This document shows positions 1 through 4,087 of a stretch of DNA of 7,174 nucleotides, piece after piece; the first letter of the stretch is position 1; each line of letters begins with the position of its first letter. A program made the translations under genes and the position numbers. This stretch comes from Bacteroidota bacterium (GTDB lineage Bacteria; Bacteroidota; Bacteroidia; 2-12-FULL-35-15): contig JAIOQD010000306.1 in NCBI GenBank assembly GCA_021413595.1, positions 1-7,174 of the forward strand, given 5' to 3'. Under the pieces are notes generated by a model that did not search any database, was not told the origin of the DNA, and saw nothing but the letters and a program-made list of their open reading frames with translations.

Positions 1-102
1 AATACACGTCTCTGGTTTGAAGACGAGCAGCCGTCCGGCTATGCACTGGTGGACGAATACAACAACCTGCTCTTTGACTGTCTGCCAGGGGCAAGTATAT
101 AA
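1..102 (+). CDS. 3' end of an unidentified gene entering from the left (partial)
   Basis: Frame 1 is open from the window edge and ends at TAA (100-102), giving 33 residues that read like real protein (for example WFEDEQPSGYALVDEYNN). The stretch is clearly richer in G+C (48 of the first 90 bases) than what follows (33 of the next 90). That supports foreign or differently evolving coding sequence. The last four or five codons (PGASI) lie in DNA that also encodes, on the other strand, the YILAP motif of the neighbouring recombinase. The original gene may therefore have been cut near 84-90 and now ends at a chance stop. I do not recognise the family. It could also be noise, because only 34 codons are visible. 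Confidence 0.35.
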   Translation, partial: NTRLWFEDEQPSGYALVDEYNNLLFDCLPGASI

Positions 103-434
103 TTGTTTGTTCCCTGAAATTCATCGAATCCCAAATCATCCAATATTTTTTGAACTTCAGGCGTAATGACATACCTCACCGTTCTTCTCTCGTTTACACT
201 TTCAATCCAAAATTCATTTTGGTAGTGGTTTTCGAGAATATCTGACCATCTGAAATTTGCCAAATCGGATCTCCTTGCTCCTGTTAGGAGAGCCAGCCAA
301 TAGGCATTTTTAAGCCAGGGCCTATAGAGATTACTTCTTCCACTTGGCGATTGTTTTATACCATTCTCATGAGTGATAATTTTTAATAAATTGTTGAATT
401 CATCTGTAGTCACTTTTTTCATTTTCATTTTCAT
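39..434 (-). pseudogene. Tyrosine recombinase/integrase remnant, truncated at both ends
   Basis: The protein resembles the start of the catalytic domain of Bacteroidota phage/ICE-type tyrosine integrases. It has a VTTDEFNNLL entry helix, a NLYRPWLKNAYWLALLTGAR segment with the box I arginine (R54 counted from the ATG at 434), then FRWSDI, and later LGFDEFQGTNNYILAP. Known members carry about 150 residues of SAM-like DNA-binding domain before this point. After it they have the box II H-x-x-R, H/W and tyrosine nucleophile. All of these are absent: family-like sequence stops at YILAP (87-101), and about 15 unrelated residues follow before TAG at 39-41. I chose the ATG at 434 because it follows an A-rich leader. 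A TTG at 470 and ATGs at 428 and 422 are also in frame. Without the catalytic residues it should be inactive. It probably marks a decayed mobile-element end. Confidence 0.7.
417..434 (-). repeat. Three tandem ATGAAA hexamers at the recombinase remnant start
   Basis: The minus strand reads ATGAAA three times in succession, with ATGs at 434, 428 and 422, so the protein begins MKMKMKK. Each unit supplies an in-frame start codon, so unit loss or gain would keep the frame. The repeat lies exactly where an N-terminal DNA-binding domain would be expected to join the catalytic domain. It may be a scar of the deletion or a low-complexity leader. Confidence 0.6.
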
Positions 435-606
435 TTTTTTTAGTTTTAGTTTGTTAATTAATACATGCAATTAAAAAGCATAAAAGTTCTGAAGTCAAGT
501 TTTAGCAGCATTTAAATTATTTTTCGTGAAAAATTTATATGTTTTGTCGTTTTTGTAAGACTTTAAAATCACTACAATTCAGCTACACGCCCCTCTGTTA
601 TTGGGA

Positions 607-645
607 CACAAGAACATGTGTTGCTACTTGCCAATTGTTCCTGTG
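607..645. other. Imperfect inverted repeat downstream of the four-gene operon
   Basis: The arms are cacaagaaca (607-616) and tgttcctgtg (636-645), complementary at 9 of 10 positions, with a 19-base spacer. In RNA made from the minus strand the single mismatch becomes a G-U pair, giving a ten-pair stem. That strand continues the operon beyond its last gene. No U-run follows, so a standard intrinsic terminator is unlikely. It could be an mRNA 3' end structure or a leftover recombination site next to the integrase remnant. The role is unknown. Confidence 0.35.
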
Positions 646-653
646 ACTGTACG

Positions 654-687
654 CGATAAGAGATACTTTTTGTAAGAATTCTTATCG
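654..687. other. 8-bp inverted repeat spanning the stop codon of the last operon gene
   Basis: The arms CGATAAGA (654-661) and TCTTATCG (680-687) are perfectly complementary around an 18-base spacer. A nested 12-bp palindrome, taagaattctta (673-684), includes the TAA stop of the last minus-strand gene. Together with the repeat at 607-645 it gives two stem candidates right after the operon. That would suit 3' end processing or weak termination. Neither is followed by a T-tract on the transcribed strand. Confidence 0.3.
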
Positions 688-1203
688 TCTTCGTTTTTTA
701 GTTTTCACATCGTGGAGACGGATCATTATTTTTTCAACTAAAACTCGTCTTGTAGCTATTTCGCCTTTATTATCGACTTCACTTAATGATTCTAAAAAGC
801 AGAATATGTTTTTCGCGACATCCGCAGGCTTGCTATTGATGGTAAGTACAGCTCCTCCGAATGATGATGTCCTTTGGTGATTCACTGAGAAGCAATGCAA
901 CAATTCAGTCACTTCCATACCGAAAAATTCGACCATTGCATACTCGTTCATCATTCCTGGTGATGGCAAAAAACAAATACTGCCGGTTTCTGGAGAGTCG
1001 TGCCATTCTACGAAAAGAAGGGGGAGCTCTTCTAAAACAAATGGAAATATGGAATGCATTTTACCATTAACTCCCATTACGAGCGTAACATAATCTGTTG
1101 GGTACTCGATTCGCATTTGTACATACTCTTTATTGAATTCTTTGTTTTGCAAATGCTTCGCGAGTACCAACAGTTTATGTACAGCAAAATTGTTATTTAT
1201 CAT
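682..1203 (-). CDS. Small unknown protein, third member of a local paralog family
   Basis: This is a 173-residue soluble protein with no signal peptide or membrane segment. I recognise no named family, but it is clearly related to two other proteins of the same operon. Shared landmarks are an N-terminal KLLVLAKHL helix (residues 10-18), a FPFVLEELPLLFVEWH block (53-68), and a core running FFGMEVTELLHCFSVNHQ (93-110), SFGG (114-117) and PADVAKNIFCFLESL (126-140). It ends in a strongly basic tail (KTKKRRR), which suggests nucleic-acid or acidic-partner contact. I prefer the ATG at 1203, which overlaps the DUF2130 gene by 11 bases and has GGAG within the upstream gene's last codons. A TTG at 1209 would add two residues. 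The overlap implies translational coupling. It is the last gene of the operon. The function is unknown. Confidence 0.8.
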   Translation of the reverse strand: MINNNFAVHKLLVLAKHLQNKEFNKEYVQMRIEYPTDYVTLVMGVNGKMHSIFPFVLEELPLLFVEWHDSPETGSICFLPSPGMMNEYAMVEFFGMEVTELLHCFSVNHQRTSSFGGAVLTINSKPADVAKNIFCFLESLSEVDNKGEIATRRVLVEKIMIRLHDVKTKKRRR

Positions 1204-2356
1204 CTCCAAGTCGTTTAATTGTATTTGATAATTCTAAAGCTTGAATATCTCCAACGGAGCTTCCTGCAATGCCTTTAACGGAACTGAACATGTGGGATGT
1301 ATTTAAAAGCACTTTTTCAATTTGTTTCTGCCGTTTTTTCCAGATACTTTCCATTGCTCTTTTTTCGCTATTCAAGTCATCCTGCATTTGCGTGAAACCT
1401 TCAACTATGGCTTCAACTTGCATCCGGAATTCGTTCCCGGTCAAAAAGTCGTATAGCATTTGCATCTTCTCTCCTTTATTTTCCTGAGAAACAGAGTAGG
1501 TGTCCAATTGAATAACGGCTTCCCTAAGCACAAAACAAATACCTTTAAACTCCTCAATTGAGCACACCCAAATCCCTTCTATTAAGGTCATTCTATCTAT
1601 CCCTTTTGGCATAGCGTCAGAGACTAAAATTCCATGGTTAGCCCCTCGGATAAGCATATCTCCTTTGAATTTCTCAATCCACGAATTCTGGAACTCCTTT
1701 GTGTTTTTACTTTCATAATAGATTGTACCACAATTTTGTCGAGCTCTGGAATTTATTATCTGTAAGCAATCGGCTCCACGTGCACCTTTTTTAATTTCCT
1801 CTATTTCGTCTAAAGGAAAATTGTTTCTTAAAAAAGTCTCAATAGCAATCTCTTGAATCTCGCCTTGAATTTGCATACTTCCCTGTTCTGCTTTTCTCTG
1901 AGCCTCTTTCAATTGATTTTTTAATTGATCGATCACATGTTCCTTTTCCTGTACCTTTCGCAGATTCTTATCATCTAGTTCCTTTCTTATCTTTTCTTTT
2001 TCAGAAATGATGAGCTGCGTCAGCTTCTGCTCCGATTCAGCTTCAATTTTTTCTTTTAATTCATCCTTCTCCCTGCGCGCACGTTCCAGCTCTGCCTTTG
2101 TCCGGTTGAGATCCCGAACTTGCTCTACTTTTTGGGCAAGTTCTTCCTTATAAGAAGACAATTCTTCGTTTTTTTCCGCTGTTATCTTTTCCGTGATTGT
2201 TTTCCTGAGGCGTAGTTCGAGGTCTTTCTTTTCATCGGCACTTTTTTGACCGAATTCCTTTTTAATTTCTTCTGAGAGTTTGGCATAAACAATCTCATTA
2301 ACGTTCATCTCTGTGCCGCAATTAGGGCATTCGATATTGTTTGTTTCTTTTTTCAT
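1193..2356 (-). CDS. DUF2130 domain protein (coiled coil plus nuclease-like core)
   Basis: This 387-residue protein matches the DUF2130 (COG4487) pattern closely. It opens with a zinc-knuckle half, IECPNCG (C10, C13), followed by a charged coiled coil of about 130 residues (25-160). The conserved core contains QGEIQEIAIETFLRNNFPLD (164-183), KKGARGADCLQI (189-200), IYYESKNTKEFQNSWIEKFK (212-231) and GIWVCSIEEFKGICFVLRE (261-279). A further helical tail runs to the C-terminus. The acid and lysine pattern (E169, D196, E215-x-K217) fits a PD-(D/E)xK nuclease fold, although I know of no demonstrated enzyme activity for this family. Length and motifs look complete. It is third in the operon, 11 bases after the preceding gene and overlapping the next, and is flanked by paralogous small proteins. 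That arrangement suggests they act with it. A DNA-directed role is inference. Confidence 0.88.
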   Translation of the reverse strand: MKKETNNIECPNCGTEMNVNEIVYAKLSEEIKKEFGQKSADEKKDLELRLRKTITEKITAEKNEELSSYKEELAQKVEQVRDLNRTKAELERARREKDELKEKIEAESEQKLTQLIISEKEKIRKELDDKNLRKVQEKEHVIDQLKNQLKEAQRKAEQGSMQIQGEIQEIAIETFLRNNFPLDEIEEIKKGARGADCLQIINSRARQNCGTIYYESKNTKEFQNSWIEKFKGDMLIRGANHGILVSDAMPKGIDRMTLIEGIWVCSIEEFKGICFVLREAVIQLDTYSVSQENKGEKMQMLYDFLTGNEFRMQVEAIVEGFTQMQDDLNSEKRAMESIWKKRQKQIEKVLLNTSHMFSSVKGIAGSSVGDIQALELSNTIKRLGDDK

Positions 2357-2367
2357 AGTTTTATGTA

Positions 2368-2859
2368 TTAAGCTGCGTTTTTAAATTTTAATTTTTTAAT
2401 TACCTTTTTTTCAGTACTGTTTTTAGTCCTTACCGGAATTGTCTTTCCTGCGTTTTCGGCCTCTTTGTATAAAACAAATTGATAGATATTATTGGCCAAC
2501 TCGTCCGGTGTAGCATTATCTCCAAGCGCTTTGCCCAAGTAAATCGGACTATGGTAACCAGGAACAAATAAGGAGAATAGTTCATCGCCTGAAAGATTAA
2601 AATATACTGCTGCTCCGGTTAATGCATTAAGTTTCTCTTCCACGGTAAGAGCGACAAAACCATCAGCACCTATGAACCATTGTTTGGGAGCAATTTGAAC
2701 CAAGTGCTCCAGAGCCCAGTAAAAATGGTCGATGCCACATCCTCCTCTTGTGGCAGAATATTTTTTTCCCTTTTTAAAGAGCATAGCTCTCATATGTTCT
2801 ATTCCAATATGTCTCGCTAATTTTAATAGGCGATTCAAATACATGTTTTTTGTTTTCAT
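2368..2859 (-). CDS. Small unknown protein, second member of the local paralog family
   Basis: This soluble 163-residue protein has no recognised family name. It aligns by eye with the products of 2888-3346 and 682-1203. Matching elements are RLLKLARHI (10-18), FYWALEHLVQIAPKQW (46-61), YFNLSGDELFSLFVPG (86-101), and LGKALGDNATPDELANNIYQFVLYKE (108-133). The middle also has a RGGCG loop (38-42) that its relatives lack. The last 25 residues form a basic tail rich in lysine (KKVIKKLKFKNAA). The start at ATG 2859 has an A-rich leader, and the bases just before it (TAAACT) resemble those before the DUF2130 start. It lies 28 bases after the first operon gene and 11 bases before DUF2130. It is the most diverged copy, with tyrosine and leucine replacing residues of the FGG motif. 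The function is unknown, and a partner or specificity subunit is a guess. Confidence 0.8.
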   Translation of the reverse strand: MKTKNMYLNRLLKLARHIGIEHMRAMLFKKGKKYSATRGGCGIDHFYWALEHLVQIAPKQWFIGADGFVALTVEEKLNALTGAAVYFNLSGDELFSLFVPGYHSPIYLGKALGDNATPDELANNIYQFVLYKEAENAGKTIPVRTKNSTEKKVIKKLKFKNAA

Positions 2860-2887
2860 AGTTTAAATTTTAAAGTGTTAGTAATTA

Positions 2888-3346
2888 TTAATTCAGAAAA
2901 ATTGCATTCGCGGAAACAATGCTTTCCATTTCAAGTTTCGTTACAAACTCAATGATGTTGATAGCAATATCGAAGTGTGTAGAGTTGTTGTTTAGTATTT
3001 TGCCACCGAAACGCTCAAGGTTTTGCCTGCCGGGCATAATCATATGAAGCACCGCTGCCTCACTGATTCCAAAAAATGCCGTTAGTGATGTTTCAAACCT
3101 TTGTTCCTTATCCTTTTTCCAAGCAGGCTCCCCTTCTGCTGTGACGTGCCACTCATCAGGAAAAATATATAATAGCTCTTGCACCACATATCTGAAGAAG
3201 GGCTCGATATATTGGAAGGAACCATCTTCATATCGAATTAATTTTGGTTTGTCTACTATTGTATGAGGTTCGGTGTGTAGCTCATTGCCGAATAAATGTT
3301 GCGCCAAGTGCACAAGCCTGTCTGTATTTATTTTTTGAATTTTCAT
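2888..3346 (-). CDS. Small unknown protein, first member of the local paralog family
   Basis: This soluble 152-residue protein opens the four-gene operon. It begins with a DRLVHLAQHL helix (9-18). A polar segment follows, then FFRYVVQELLYIFPDEWHV (50-68), FFGISEAAVLHMIMPGRQ (91-108), RFGGKIL (112-118) and FDIAINIIEFVTKLE (125-139). The same order of motifs appears in the other two small proteins of the operon, so a family consensus can be drawn: L-x-x-L-A-x-H-L, then E-L-L-x-x-F-P-x-x-W, then FFG-(I/M)-x-x-x-x-L-x-x-x-x-P-x-x-Q, then FGG, then D-(I/V)-A-x-N-I-x-x-F. Unlike its relatives it lacks a basic tail. The ATG at 3346 follows an A-rich leader. The intergenic space 3347-3442, shared with a divergent helix-turn-helix gene, must hold the operon promoter. 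I see no clear TAnnTTTG element on the minus strand there. Confidence 0.8.
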   Translation of the reverse strand: MKIQKINTDRLVHLAQHLFGNELHTEPHTIVDKPKLIRYEDGSFQYIEPFFRYVVQELLYIFPDEWHVTAEGEPAWKKDKEQRFETSLTAFFGISEAAVLHMIMPGRQNLERFGGKILNNNSTHFDIAINIIEFVTKLEMESIVSANAIFLN

Positions 3347-3481
3347 GTGTGTTATTTTTTTAGTTAAATTTTTTCTTGCTATTTATTTTTATTGATTGTT
3401 TTCTTATTTCACTAGGGTGCTCGACCGAAAAACATTTGCTGAAACATAAAAGCTTTAAGAATTTCTAACGAGCTTACTCAA

Positions 3482-3664
3482 GTGGAATTAGCCGAAAAGA
3501 GTGGAATTGATACGCGCACTATTCAGAGGATTGAAGGAGGCGAGTTTGCTGCTACACTTCACACATTGTTTGCACTTGCTACAGTGTTTAATATATCAGC
3601 CAGTGAATTACTTAATGGCATTGAACTTAAAAAGAAAAGAACTGCAAAATTAAGTAGTAAGTAA
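3482..3664 (+). CDS. XRE-family helix-turn-helix protein, 5' end irregular
   Basis: The product is a short Cro/C1-type DNA-binding protein. The visible domain is QVELAEKSGIDTRTIQRIEG, with the recognition helix at TRTIQRIE. A C-terminal helical part (LHTLFALATVFNISASELLN) and a lysine-rich end follow. Family-like sequence continues in frame upstream of the GTG at 3482: codons from 3443 encode NIKALRISNELT, the usual first helix. A TGA at 3440-3442 blocks further extension, and no ATG, GTG or TTG lies between 3443 and 3481. Starting at the GTG would delete helix 1, so the gene is either 5'-truncated or uses a rare start such as ATA 3446 or ATT 3461. It is divergent from the four-gene operon and could have been its regulator. 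It may now be inactive. Confidence 0.6.
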   Translation: MELAEKSGIDTRTIQRIEGGEFAATLHTLFALATVFNISASELLNGIELKKKRTAKLSSK

Positions 3665-3742
3665 TGGGCTATTAATCTTAAAATGCTGTGTAATTAGCTA
3701 TTTGTGGGTTATTTAAAGGGGAGGAGTTGCAAATGAGTTCAA

Positions 3743-3991
3743 CTACTTTTTCTGTTTGTAATTAATTTCCACAATCATATCGTGTATCTCAATCTCGAAA
3801 GCTTCTGCAAGTTTGTAGCACCAAAAGAGTGTTGGGCTTATTTCGCCCCTTTCTAAGCGAGAAATGTTTTGATAATTATTACCAACCTTGGAAGCTAGAT
3901 CCGCCTGTGACAATTGTAATTCAAGCCTTTTCTTCTTCACATATAGCCCAAACTGCTTATCAAAATATTTACTGACCTTCGGTTTTGTCAT
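3743..3991 (-). CDS. XRE-family helix-turn-helix transcriptional regulator
   Basis: This is a complete 82-residue Cro/C1-type regulator. The HTH_XRE domain spans about residues 16-73. It starts with YVKKKRLELQLSQADLASKV, continues with recognition-helix residues in NNYQNISRLERGEISPT, and ends with LAEAFEIEIHDMI. A basic N-terminal lead precedes the domain. The ATG at 3991 is the only start giving the full domain. It sits in the 8-base loop of a long inverted repeat (3971-4009), so expression may be controlled by RNA folding or by the protein binding its own start region. The gene is convergent with the truncated XRE gene (78 bases between them) and divergent from the secreted propeller gene, whose probable promoter is 61 bases away. 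A dimeric repressor acting on the nearby dyads is the simplest reading, but no binding is proven. Confidence 0.88.
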   Translation of the reverse strand: MTKPKVSKYFDKQFGLYVKKKRLELQLSQADLASKVGNNYQNISRLERGEISPTLFWCYKLAEAFEIEIHDMIVEINYKQKK

Positions 3992-4009
3992 AATAAAACC
4001 AAGGTCAGT
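3971..4009. promoter_or_regulatory. Long dyad enclosing the start codon of the XRE regulator
   Basis: The arms actgacctt-c-ggtttt (3971-3986) and aaaaccaaggtcagt (3995-4009) pair over 15 bases with one bulged C at 3980. The loop gtcataat (3987-3994) contains the CAT that is the regulator's ATG (3989-3991) on the minus strand. In mRNA the leader would therefore fold onto codons 2-7 with AUG in the loop. In DNA the dyad is a plausible operator for autoregulation. Confidence 0.6.
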
Positions 4010-4018
4010 AAATAAATA

Positions 4019-4054
4019 ATAAACAAACTAACCGCATACGGTTAGTTTGTTTAT
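4019..4054. promoter_or_regulatory. Perfect 16-bp inverted repeat, probable operator
   Basis: Left arm ataaacaaactaaccg (4019-4034) and right arm cggttagtttgtttat (4039-4054) are exact reverse complements around the spacer cata. The repeat lies between two divergent genes, where no transcript is expected to end. It also runs into the TATATTTG promoter element of the right-hand gene. Protein bound here would cover the promoter, so an operator for the adjacent XRE protein fits. A transcript made leftward would form a strong hairpin followed by a U-rich stretch, so an attenuator in the regulator's leader is an alternative. Confidence 0.6.
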
Positions 4055-4059
4055 ATTTG
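4052..4059 (+). promoter_or_regulatory. Bacteroidota-type -7 promoter element (TATATTTG)
   Basis: TATATTTG matches the TAnnTTTG -7 consensus of Bacteroidota sigma factors at every fixed position. It ends 28 bases before the ATG of the secreted protein, leaving a short leader. No good -33 TTTG lies at the usual distance upstream, where the perfect inverted repeat sits instead. The element overlaps the last three bases of that repeat. Confidence 0.5.
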
Positions 4060-4087
4060 TATAAATTAAAAATAACCCTAAATCAAA

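Noticed and set aside
471..681. Search for the missing N-terminal domain of the integrase or a small RNA gene
   Set aside because: All minus-strand frames contain stops and no core-binding-domain-like sequence was seen. No tRNA-like cloverleaf was found. Only the two dyads are reported.
861..1070. Open + strand frame of 69 codons
   Set aside because: It lies wholly inside the minus-strand paralog gene at 682-1203, which has family support. The + translation has no recognisable motif.
1269..1487. Open + strand frame of 72 codons
   Set aside because: It is antisense to the well-supported DUF2130 coding sequence and reads as low-complexity Phe/Ser/Cys sequence.
3725..3744. agttg/caact hairpin between the two convergent XRE genes as a terminator
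   Set aside because: The stem is only five pairs with a ten-base loop, which is too weak to call.
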